Assembly: GCA_029972225.1 (NCBI GenBank)
Contig: CP124756.1
Span: 974,001-1,038,000, forward strand
DNA: 64,000 bases
Direction of reading: 5' to 3'
Origin: Candidatus Thiothrix putei
Lineage (GTDB): Bacteria; Pseudomonadota; Gammaproteobacteria; Thiotrichales; Thiotrichaceae
The stretch's first letter is position 1. Each line of letters begins with the position of its first letter. This document shows positions 34,763 to 43,374 of the stretch, piece after piece. The notes under the pieces are model-generated. The model made no database searches. It had not been told where the DNA came from and saw only the letters and a list, made by a program, of their open reading frames with translations. A program made the position numbers and the translations under genes.

Positions 34763-36147
34763 TGTGTGACCAGTGGTTTTGGTTACTAAGAACCGTAAGA
34801 GTAACACAAGTGACACGTAAGCTAGTGTCGTAAATGCATCAAATGTTGCTAAAAAGTCACATATTTTTCAAGAGACAACTCATTGATCGCTTAACCAATA
34901 AAACTGCAACGGCGGAATCACCAACTCCTCCTTGAACATGGCAGGGCGTTCCCCCGAATACAAATCACGCACGCTGGCATGGCGGAAAAACGCCTTGCGC
35001 CCCAAATCCTCCAGATTCAGGTGTTGCGGGTTGGCATCAAAGTTTGCCACTACCAGCACTTTATTCATCGGCTGGTGAATATCGAACCGCGCAAATACAA
35101 ACAAGTGCGGGTTGCCCACATCCAGTAATTCGCGGTTATTAAAATCGGCGAATGCCGGAACTTCTTTGCGAATAGCGATGAGTTTCTTCAAGGCAGTGAA
35201 CAGACGGAATTCCAGCGTGCCGGGGGTATTGCGCAAATCAGCTTTATTCCAGTCGATTGGCATTTTTGGTGGCGACCGCATCCCACAATAACGCCATGAA
35301 GGTCGCGTTATAAGCAATTTCACATTCCTTGGCGTTAATCGCATCCTCGCCGAAATACTTGATGATTTCTACCGGCGCAACAATGGCTTCGGCAATGAAC
35401 AGCACACCGGGGGCAGTCACTTGGCAGCAATCCTTGAACAGTTGCAACAACAAATAGGCTTCGCGCTCATTCTGGCAAATGCTCCCAATTTTTTTCCACA
35501 GAAACGCTACCGCATCCAGCCGCAGAATATCCACGCCGTGATTTGCCCAATACAAAATAATGTCGAGCATCTCAATGAAAACGGCGGGGTTGCTGTAATT
35601 CAAATCCCATTGGTAGCTGTTGAAGACTGTCATTACCCACTTGCCCATGTCCTCATCCCAGGTGAAGTTTCCGGGGGAGGTTTCCGGGAAAATTTCTGGC
35701 ATGGTGCGCTCAAACATATCCGGCACTTCGCGGTTATCGAAGATGTAGTAGTAATCCTGATGCGAAGGGCAACTTGCTTTGGCTTGTTGCGCCCATTCGT
35801 GTTCGTTGGAGGTGTGGTTTAACACTACGTCCAGCGTCAACAAGATGCCGCGTTTGCGCAACTCGTCTGCCAGCGTTTGCAAATCTGCCAATGACCCCAA
35901 GCGGCTGTCAATCTGACGGAAATCGCTGATCGCATAGCCGCCGTCACTTGCCCCGCGTGGGCATTGCATCATGGGCATTAGATGCACCATGTTGACTCCC
36001 AATTCCTGAAAGTAATGCACCCGTTCCGTCAAATCGGGAAGGTTTTGAGCGAAGCCATCGGCGTAAAGTGCCATGCCGACCCATTGTTGGCTTAAAAACC
36101 AGTTATGGTCTTTTTCACGTTCCAGATCGGATTCGCGCAAGTGGTTA

Positions 36148-37473
36148 GGAACTGTCCCGAAATAACTTCCCTCTTTTCTGCTAACAGCGAAAGGGGGAAG
36201 ATAGCCCCTTGTAATGCCAATCAACACCGAGGATGAGCCAATGGATGTTTACCCATCAGCCATAGAAAAACAAATGCAGCGGTTCTACCAATCGCTCAAT
36301 GAGCGTGACCGCCGCCGCTACGCCGCCGTGGAAGCCGTCCGGCTTGGGCACGGGGGGCAGGACTACATTTCCCGGTTATTGGACTGTGACCCCAAAACCA
36401 TCCGCCACGGGTTGACGGAGTTGGAATCGGAAGATGGCTTGCCCACCGTAAGGCAGCGAAAAAAAGGGGCGGGCGCAAACGGCTGAACGCTACGCACCTG
36501 CAATTGGATGAGCATTTTCGCCAAGTTTTAAAGGATCATACGGCAGGCGACCCCATGCGGGAGGCGGTGAAATGGACGAACCTGTCACGTCGGCAGATTG
36601 CCCGGCGGATGCAGGCATTGGGGACATCGGCTGGGAAAAACGTGGTGTCGCGCCTATTACGGGAGCACGGCTACCGCCGCCGCAAGCCCCAGAAGAAACG
36701 CACCATGGGGCAACACGCTGACCGTAATGCCCAGTTTGAAAAGATTGCCCAACTCAAACAAACCTACCTGCAAGCAGGCAAACCCGTGATCAGCATTGAC
36801 ACCAAAAAGAAGGAACTGCTGGGCAACTTTTACCGTGAAGGGGTAACGGATGCCGTCGAACCCACGGAGGTCAATGACCATGACTTCCCCAGCTATGGCA
36901 ATGGTCAGGTGATCCCCCACGGCATCTACGACCTTGCCCGCAACGAAGCGGCACTGCACCTGAACACCAGCCACGACACCACCGAGTTTGCCTGCGAAAG
37001 CCTTGGCTTATGGTGGCGTGAGCAAGGGAAACCCAACTACCCCGAAGCTGACGAGCTGTTGGTCTTATGTGACGGTGGTGGCAGCAACAGTTCCTCTGCG
37101 TACCTGTTCAAGCAAGACTTGCAGGCATTGGCGGACAGCCTGAACCTGACAATACGCATCGCCCACTACCCGCCCTATTGCTCCAAATACAACCCGATTG
37201 AACACCGACTGTTCCCCCATGTGACCCGTGCCTGCCGGGGTGTGCCGTTGGAAACGGTCGAAACCGCCAAACACTACATGGCAAAAACGGAAACCACCAC
37301 TGGCTTGAAGGTCGCTGTCCGCATCATCAGTAAAGTTTTTGAAACCGGGCGCAAGTATACCCAAGCGTTTAAGGATAACATGACCATCCAGTTCGATGAT
37401 TTCCTGCCAAAATGGAACTACACCGCTACCCCTCAGTCCCCCTGATTTCGGGAAGTTATTTCGGGACAGTTCC
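36148..37473 (+). mobile_element. ISAzo13-like insertion sequence, complete, 1326 bp
   Basis: Perfect 24-base terminal inverted repeats (36148-36171, beginning GGAACTGTCCCG, and 37450-37473) flank one transposase gene. The target duplication is TTA (36145-36147 and 37474-37476). Removing the element plus one TTA restores the amylosucrase reading frame exactly (R-P-N-H-L-R-E), proving the insertion point. The element looks young: both ends are identical and its gene is intact. Confidence 0.9.
36241..37445 (+). CDS. ISAzo13-family transposase expressed by -1 frameshifting
   Basis: The first frame (36241-36486) encodes the helix-turn-helix domain (YISRLLDCDPKTIRHGLTEL). The second frame continues to 37445 with the DDE domain: IDTKKKELLGNF, LVLCDGGGSNSS and the NPIEHRLFPHV region. 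The frames meet at A-AAA-AAA (in CGA AAA AAA GGG), an ideal -1 slippery heptamer; after slippage the protein reads KKRGGRKRLNATHLQLDEHF, which is continuous with the second domain. The ATG at 36241 has GAGGATGAG before it. Confidence 0.85.
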
Positions 37474-37715
37474 TTAGGGCGCAAAACGTATTGCCGTGCC
37501 ATCGTTTCCACCAAGCACTGCATCTGGGCGCGGTAATCGTCGCGTTTGCCATACAGCACGGTAAACAACGAATGTATCGCGTAAAAATTTGCCCCCAAGC
37601 GGGTGTAAAAGTGCCGCAAGCCTTCGCCTTTAATGCTGGGGTCAAGCTCAATCAGAATGTCATTGAGCAGAGAATGGGAGACTTGTTCGTACATGGTGAA
37701 TCCTTCGCGGGCTAT

Positions 37716-38108
37716 TTACGCTGCTGGTTTTGATTTTACCGCGATAGAAACCGTTCCTACGCCTAATCGTTTGAAATCATCACTATTGTTGGTTGCAACG
37801 CTCATCCCATTCACTAACGCGGTCGCTGCAATGATGGCGTCAGGTGTCTTGGTTTTGAATTGCTGACGCAGCGAAATGGTTTTTTCTGCGATTTCATCAC
37901 TTAAGCCCAAGACTCTGGCTTTGCTGATAAAGGTTTTGGCTTTTTCGTACAGTTCGGCATCCGTAGCAAAGCGACTCCAGCCCAGAAACTCAATCTTGGT
38001 GATGATGGAAATATTGAAGCTGGTTGCCAACAATGTGTGAATCCCTTCATCGTCCGTCATGCCGTTGAAGTAATAAATGATGATATTGGTATCAAGCAAA
38101 GATGGCAT
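37716..38108 (-). CDS. PIN-domain toxin, VapC type
   Basis: A 130-residue RNase-like toxin starting MPSLLDTNIIIYYFNG at 38108. Acidic metal ligands are Asp6, the Glu in TKIEFLGW and the Asp in KTPDAIIAATA. It overlaps the upstream antitoxin gene by one base (TGATG), typical for toxin-antitoxin pairs. It lies between the fructokinase fragment and the amylosucrase pseudogene. Confidence 0.88.
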   Translation of the reverse strand: MPSLLDTNIIIYYFNGMTDDEGIHTLLATSFNISIITKIEFLGWSRFATDAELYEKAKTFISKARVLGLSDEIAEKTISLRQQFKTKTPDAIIAATALVNGMSVATNNSDDFKRLGVGTVSIAVKSKPAA

Positions 38109-38332
38109 CATTGCCACCCTTCGCGCATATCTGCCAGATAAGCATCCACTTCCTGCCGGGAACTGTGGGCAACCCCGAAAAACTGGCGAGGGTTGAACGG
38201 TTGGGGATCTGGCGGCGACTGCAAGGCAATGCCGTCTTCTTTTGCCAATTGTTCCAGCAATAATTGTACGAGTCGGAATTTATCGGCATGGGGCAGGGAA
38301 ATCACACTGGGTAGTATTTCTGCGATTGACAT
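38108..38332 (-). CDS. VapB-type antitoxin
   Basis: A 74-residue partner of the PIN toxin, starting MSIAEILPSVISL at 38332; the longer frame to 38425 has no support. The N-terminal half is helical and probably dimerises. The C-terminal half (QPFNPRQFFGVAHSSRQEVD, then AYLADMREGW) resembles the toxin-wrapping tail of PIN antitoxins. It is likely autoregulated from the promoter just upstream. Confidence 0.8.
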   Translation of the reverse strand: MSIAEILPSVISLPHADKFRLVQLLLEQLAKEDGIALQSPPDPQPFNPRQFFGVAHSSRQEVDAYLADMREGWQ

Positions 38333-38434
38333 AACACGGTTTCCTGTTGGTGAGTCCTCAAGAGTTGCTCTCAGTATAGCGGTCTGGTAGCAGCACATCC
38401 ATATCACACCACCCGATAATACCAAGTGACTTAA

Positions 38435-38803
38435 TCAAGCTTTATGCAATTGCCATGCGTCAATAAACGGCTGGTAAAACGCCATCGAACGGGTTGTTGC
38501 CCCACGCAAACCCACCACCGCACTGGCAAATTGTTGGGCGCGTTGCACAGTTTGCGCCATTCCCCAGCCGTTTAACAAGCCCAACAGCACCACGCTGCTG
38601 AAAGCATCGCCCGCACCAACGGTATCGACGACGTGGGTGGTGTGTTCCGGCGCAACGTGCCAGCGTTCCCCACTGGCAGCGATTGCCATTGCCCCCGCTG
38701 CGCCTTGGGTGAGAATCAGGTATTGCAATGCTGAATCAGCAAACAACTGCTGGATTTGCGCCTCGGTGTCGGCGGCTTGCGGGATGAGGTTAATAACAGT
38801 TAG
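38435..38803 (-). pseudogene. C-terminal fragment of a PfkB-family carbohydrate kinase (probably fructokinase)
   Basis: Encodes the last third of a ribokinase-fold sugar kinase, with the anion-hole/catalytic-base motif VVDTVGAGDAFSS (GAGD). The frame can be followed upstream to about 38800 (VINLIPQAADTEAQIQQLF) and then ends; the N-terminal substrate-binding half is missing. It is next to the broken sucrose-phosphate synthase and amylosucrase genes, so fructokinase is the likely original function. Confidence 0.75.
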
Positions 38804-38884
38804 TATGAGAGTTGTACCTAATTATCCAAATATCATCAAAATGGGTAACTTTGTCGTTATCAATGTGGAGAAATAGCGCACTAT

Positions 38885-39125
38885 CTACTAGATTATTGGG
38901 GTGATTGACGGTTTTCTCGAACCTGTTTTGAGAGGTAAGTCCGGTTGCTTTGGCACAATCACCTACGGCGAGTTACGCCGGATGTAAAGTCTGTGGAGAG
39001 GTCGTGAGACCTGGGGGAGCAAGCGGTCGCCTCATCAGCGTAAAGCCCCCCACTGTGGGAGTTTTAATGGCAATAACCAAGCCGTTCCTCTGGGCAGCCT
39101 CGATGAAGCAGAAATCTGACAATAA
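38885..39125 (+). mobile_element. remnant of a TnpB-type element (C-terminal tail and right end)
   Basis: A short frame (VCGEVVRPGGASGRLISVKP, then SMKQKSDN) matches the last residues of TnpB proteins (usually LACGE.V....MKQE). The G+C-rich hairpin-prone sequence around 38970-39060 is typical of the tnpB 3' end and omega-RNA region. It sits exactly between the truncated kinase and the truncated synthase; no intact gene remains in 38804-39130. Confidence 0.55.
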
Positions 39126-39130
39126 ATCTA

Positions 39131-40222
39131 TCATGAGTAGGTTTGTATAGGTTCAGAATAACGGTTGATGAATACGCCTTTGCTGGCAGCCGCCAGCCGG
39201 TACAAATCCGGCACATCGTGGGCTTGATGGTGTTTGGGGTAGGCGACTTTGCCATACAAATCGTATTGGTCAACCGTGAGTAAAATGTCGCTGAGAACTT
39301 CCTGCGCTCCGCTGTCAAGATCGTGGATGTCATCACGGTTGCCTGCCACAATTACCAAATTCGCCAATTGCTGAAGTTCGGGGGATTCGCCGTAGGCACT
39401 CACCAATTCCACAATATTCTTGCGTGGGTCAGGGCGTGACAGTGCCAGAATCATGGGTTTGTCTGGCTGCGTCAGGAAACGTGCCAGTTCAGCCTGCATC
39501 GGGCTTGCGGGTGAGTCGGCTTGCGGCGGGTAAAATTGCTGTAAGTCTGTTCCCGGCGGAATCACCCGCATGTGTTCGGGGCGGTAGTGGTCATACAGGG
39601 CATATTGTTCCTGCACTTCCTGTTGGGTGCTGGTGATGACCCGTTCGGCGACACCGAGGGTGGTTTCTTCGGCTTCAATACGGCGGGTAATGTGGTAACG
39701 GGTTTCGAGGGCTTCCTTGCTGTGACCGGCGGCGAGTAACTGACGGCGTTTGCTGTGCCCCAAGGAATGCCCGGTATGCACCAGTGGAATCCCAAGTAAA
39801 CTGGCAAGGCGTACCCCGACATAACCGGCATCGGCGTAATGGCTGTGGAGGATGTCAGGCAAGCGCGGTTGCTGTTTGAGGTATTCCAGGGTGGAATCGG
39901 CAAAGCTGTCGAGCGAATCCCAGAGTTGTTCTTTGGGAATACAGCCCGCTTCGCCGCAGTCAATGCGCACGATTTGGACATTATCACTGAGTGTTTCGCG
40001 AGGTTGAGCATAATCGGCACTCACTGTCGGGTCATCAACGCGGCGGGTGAGCAGGTCAACCCTGCCCACCCACGCATTCGCACCCAAAGCACGCGCCAGC
40101 TCCACCAGGTATTTGGTTTGTCCGCCAGTATCCGCATCGCGCCCTAATTCGAGGTTATGCCCGCGAATCAGACCGTGAATACTTAGCAGAACAATATACG
40201 GTTGATGGTCATCTGGGGTCAT
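39131..40222 (-). pseudogene. sucrose-phosphate synthase, truncated at the 3' end
   Basis: Starts MTPDDHQPYIVLLSIHGLIR at 40222 behind GGAGAG and shows the GT4 sucrose synthase/sucrose-phosphate synthase N terminus with DTGGQTKYLVELARAL. The second Rossmann domain begins (MILALSRPDPRKNIVELVSA) but homology ends at KGVFIN (39164). After that come ten unrelated residues to a stop at 39131. The E-x7-E nucleotide-sugar motif and any phosphatase domain are lost, so it should be inactive. About 364 residues remain of the roughly 450-700 normal. Confidence 0.85.
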
Positions 40223-40226
40223 GGAT

Positions 40227-40547
40227 TTAGCACTCTCCTTCCAGCTCGGTGAGAATTTCCTGACGGTGCGCAATCATGTCGGCGTATTCTGCCTCGTAGA
40301 AAAACTGCTTTGCGCCAAACGCAGGCTTGAGATGATTTAACCAAGTCGCCTGTTCATCGTATTTGGCAAAAAATGGCTTTTGCACCCACTGAGGATTGCG
40401 TCCTTGAATAAACCGTAACACGAATACTTTTTCGCCGCGAATTTCCGCCACACCTTGAATCTCTATTTTGCCGGGGCTGGCGCTCATGGAGGGGCCACGC
40501 GCAGTACGCGCCAAACCGGATAAAAGTAATGTTGTGCGCCGGTACAC
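40227..40547 (-). pseudogene. C-terminal fragment resembling KamA-family radical SAM proteins
   Basis: About 85-105 residues with GKIEIQGVAEIRGEKVFVLR and WVQKPFFAKYDEQATWLNHL. From memory these resemble the C-terminal end of lysine 2,3-aminomutase-like proteins. No radical SAM CxxxCxxC motif is present, so if this assignment is right the gene has lost its whole catalytic domain. Alternatively it is a small stand-alone protein starting at MSASPGK. It lies five bases upstream of the sucrose-phosphate synthase start. Confidence 0.4.
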
Positions 40548-40607
40548 GGAAATGGTGCATTACGAATTTGCGTTTGATGTTACCACATTGAGCAGGGTTA
40601 TGCTGTG

Positions 40608-40664
40608 TGCAAATTATTCAATCAATGGATATTGCAAATTTCAAATTAAACTTGAGATTTGCAA
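40608..40664. promoter_or_regulatory. palindromic, A+T-rich operator candidate upstream of the ATPase gene
   Basis: TTGCAAATTTCAA (40632-40644) and TTGAGATTTGCAA (40652-40664) are reverse complements with one mismatch, separated by seven bases. A third related copy (GTGCAAATTATTCAA) begins near 40608. They end about 48 bases before the start of the following gene, suggesting a repressor or activator site. The rest of 40548-40711 shows nothing else. Confidence 0.4.
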
Positions 40665-40711
40665 ATAATGGCATTAAGCTACTGTCTTTAAAGTATTTAT
40701 TGTGTTGAAAT

Positions 40712-41899
40712 ATGCCCATGATCAAGCGTGACATTACGCCAGAATTACTGGAAAGCAGCCGCGAATACCCCGTTGTCACGCTTTTTGGGCCACGTCAGTC
40801 CGGTAAGACGGTGTTGGCTCAGCAATGCTTTCCTGACAAACCTTACTTTTTGCTGGAAGACCCGGATACCCGTCTTGCCGCTGAAGCTGACCCACGTGGC
40901 TTTTTGGCACAGATGCCTGATGGTGCAATTCTGGATGAAATCCAACGTTTGCCGATGCTGCTCTCTTATTTGCAAGGCATTGTGGATAAGACACCGCGAC
41001 CGGGCATGTTTATCCTGACTGGCAGTCACCAGCCGGATTTGCATACAGCGGTTAGTCAGTCTTTGGCGGGGCGCACCGCTTTGCTCACCTTGTTGCCGCT
41101 GACGTTGGAAGAAATTCGCCAAGCGCGGGCGGAGTTGAATGTTTTCGAGCTGATTTATCAAGGCGCATTTCCGCGCTTACACAGTCAGCAATTGCAGCCT
41201 AACCGTTTCTTTAATGGCTATGTGCAGACTTATGTGGAACGCGATGTTCGAGCTATCTTAAACATCAAGGATTTGAGCCGCTTTCAGCAATTTTTAGTGC
41301 TGTTGGCGGGGCGAGTCGGGCAAGTGGTGAATTACACGTCACTCGGTAATGACGTGGGCGTGTCATCCACCACTATCCAGCATTGGGTTAGCGTGTTAAA
41401 GGCTTCGTATATTCTGTTTGAATTGCCGCCGTTTTTTGCCAATATCCGCAAGCGCGTGATTAAATCGCCTAAGTTATATTTTACGGATACGGGGTTGGCG
41501 GCATTTTTATTGGGTATTCAGTCAGCGGAACAGGTGGCACGTGACCCATTACGCGGCAATTTGTATGAAAATCTGATGATTCTGGAAATTCTCAAAGCGC
41601 ATTTGAACCGTGGATTACGCCCGGATTTGTATTTTTACCGCGATTCGCAGGGCAATGAGGTGGATTTGCTGATTCGGCAGCGTCAGGGGTTATTGCCAGT
41701 GGAAATCAAATCGTCTGCCACGTTTTCCACTGCATTTCTCAAGGGAATTCAAACCTTTCGGGCAGATTCCCCCGACTGTTTGCCAAATGGTGTGGTGCTA
41801 TACAATGGGGAACAAACGCATCAGGTAGCGCAGACGCGGGTGGTGAATTTATTACGCAGCACCGCGCCGGAATGCCTTGCCGAATTGATTGGGAATTAG
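40712..41899 (+). CDS. ATP-binding protein with DUF4143 (AAA-type, archaeal-ATPase-like)
   Basis: A 395-residue protein. Walker A is GPRQSGKT (26-33), Walker B is in MPDGAILDEIQRLP, and sensor GSHQP follows. The C-terminal DUF4143 half contains a winged-helix-like segment (YTSLGNDVGVSSTTIQHWVS) and a PD-(D/E)xK-like core (FYRDSQGNEVDLLI followed by LLPVEIKSS), consistent with a nuclease-like fold. Cellular role is unknown; such proteins are common as stand-alone or mobile genes. It has its own upstream palindrome. Confidence 0.88.
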   Translation: MPMIKRDITPELLESSREYPVVTLFGPRQSGKTVLAQQCFPDKPYFLLEDPDTRLAAEADPRGFLAQMPDGAILDEIQRLPMLLSYLQGIVDKTPRPGMFILTGSHQPDLHTAVSQSLAGRTALLTLLPLTLEEIRQARAELNVFELIYQGAFPRLHSQQLQPNRFFNGYVQTYVERDVRAILNIKDLSRFQQFLVLLAGRVGQVVNYTSLGNDVGVSSTTIQHWVSVLKASYILFELPPFFANIRKRVIKSPKLYFTDTGLAAFLLGIQSAEQVARDPLRGNLYENLMILEILKAHLNRGLRPDLYFYRDSQGNEVDLLIRQRQGLLPVEIKSSATFSTAFLKGIQTFRADSPDCLPNGVVLYNGEQTHQVAQTRVVNLLRSTAPECLAELIGN

Positions 41900-41909
41900 T
41901 GGGGGCGCT

Positions 41910-43256
41910 GTGGCTGATCCAAAAGACAAAGATTTGATAGAAACCAGCAAGGAATTGCTCGAAACCAGTAAAGACCTGATTGAAACCGGTACAGTGCAGG
42001 ATTGGGTGATTACGCATGTGTTCACCCTGGAGCGCATCGTGCAGTACGGTTTGGCGATCCTTGGGTTGGTGTTGGCGGTGTATGCGAGTCAATGGGTGCG
42101 TCGTCGCTTTCCGGCGCAGACGGTTGAGCAATTCCGGCTGCAAAATTTGCTGTATCGCTTGCTGCGACGCTTGGCGTTTCCGTTGTTACTGGTGTTGTGG
42201 ACCAGTTTTCTGATTGTGGTTTACGAATTGTTGGTAAAGCCACACCTGATTATTACCACGGTGAATAATCTGGCAATTGCTTGGGCATTGATTCGCTTGG
42301 CATCGGCTTTTATCAGTAATCCAACGGTTAGCCGTTCGGTGGCGACCTTTATTTGGGGCGTAACCGCGTTAGCCATGCTGGGTTATTTGCCCAAGGTGGT
42401 CGAATGGTTGGAAAGCATAAAAATCGGGATAGAAAAAGACTCCCTCAGTTTGTATGACATTATTACCTCGACGCTATCGGTGGCGGTGTTTGTGTGGCTG
42501 GCGTTGGTCGTGGCGAGCATGATTGAACGCACCCTGCAAAACAATCCGAATTTGAGTGTGTCCGCGCAGGCATTGCTGGCGAAGGTTTCCAAATTCGCTT
42601 TGCTGATGCTGGCGTTTCTTTTTGGTTTAAATGCAGTCGGAGTAAATTTAACCACCTTTGCGGTATTCGGTGGGGCGATTGCGGTTGGGATCGGTTTGGG
42701 CTTGCAGAAGGTCTTTTCCAACTTGATTGCGGGCATTATTTTGCTCATGGATAAGTCGATCAAACCGGGGGATACCATTGTTTACAGCGGGCGATACGGG
42801 CGCGTGAATAGCCTGAGTGCGCGGTATGTGTCTATGATTACCCGCGATGGCATTGAGTATTTGATTCCCAATGATGAGTTAATCAATCACCAGGTGGAAA
42901 ACTGGTCGTACAGTGACACCAATGTGCGCTTGAAGATTCCTGTCGGGGTACATTACCAAACCGATGTTAAAAAGGCGATGGCGTTGTGTATCGAAGCCGC
43001 ACAAGAAACCCCCAGAGTGCTGAAATCGCCTACACCAGTCTGCTTGTTGAAAGGCTTTGGCGACAATTCGGTGGACTTGGAGCAACGTATTTGGGTCAGT
43101 GACCCGATGAACGGTTGTGCGAATGTGAAAAGTGCGGTGATGGTGCGGATTTGGGAAAAATTCCGTGAGCATGGCATTGAGATCCCTTACCCGCAGCGCG
43201 ATTTGCATTTACGCAGTATCGCCCCAGAATGCTTTGCTGAATTGATCAAGGATTAA
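41910..43256 (+). CDS. MscS-family mechanosensitive ion channel
   Basis: A 448-residue inner-membrane protein. GTG 41910 is taken as start because it begins after a GGGGGC element and the upstream codons overlap the preceding gene. After an acidic/Lys N-terminal helix there are several membrane helices. The pore helix region is AVFGGAIAVGIGLGLQKVFS with the MscS beta domain (GDTIVYSGRYGRVNSLSARY) following. It would release solutes on hypo-osmotic shock. Confidence 0.88.
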   Translation: MADPKDKDLIETSKELLETSKDLIETGTVQDWVITHVFTLERIVQYGLAILGLVLAVYASQWVRRRFPAQTVEQFRLQNLLYRLLRRLAFPLLLVLWTSFLIVVYELLVKPHLIITTVNNLAIAWALIRLASAFISNPTVSRSVATFIWGVTALAMLGYLPKVVEWLESIKIGIEKDSLSLYDIITSTLSVAVFVWLALVVASMIERTLQNNPNLSVSAQALLAKVSKFALLMLAFLFGLNAVGVNLTTFAVFGGAIAVGIGLGLQKVFSNLIAGIILLMDKSIKPGDTIVYSGRYGRVNSLSARYVSMITRDGIEYLIPNDELINHQVENWSYSDTNVRLKIPVGVHYQTDVKKAMALCIEAAQETPRVLKSPTPVCLLKGFGDNSVDLEQRIWVSDPMNGCANVKSAVMVRIWEKFREHGIEIPYPQRDLHLRSIAPECFAELIKD

Positions 43257-43374
43257 TTGACACGCTTTGCTGCTGTAAAAAATGAGGAAGCCTAAGCTCC
43301 CCCAAAAGTCGACGGGTGTTTTAAGACAGGATAAACACTACGTCAGGTGAACAAGATCGAATCAGACAGTGCGC

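Larger units (their letters stand above)
34880..37694 (-). pseudogene. amylosucrase (GH13) gene, disrupted by an IS and an internal deletion
   Basis: The 5' part (37694 to 37477, MYEQVSHSLLND to VLRPN) continues after the insertion sequence (36144 downward) with HLRESDLEREKDHNWF. The catalytic barrel has the nucleophile Asp (GVDILRLDAVAFLW) and acid/base Glu (LFIAEAIVAP). After ATKNANRLE the frame ends at about 35240. The C-terminal domain continues in another frame from MPIDWNKADLRNTPGTLEF (about 35262). Some 130 residues with the third catalytic Asp (usually HDDIG) are gone. Amylosucrase makes alpha-glucan from sucrose; this copy cannot. Confidence 0.85.
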
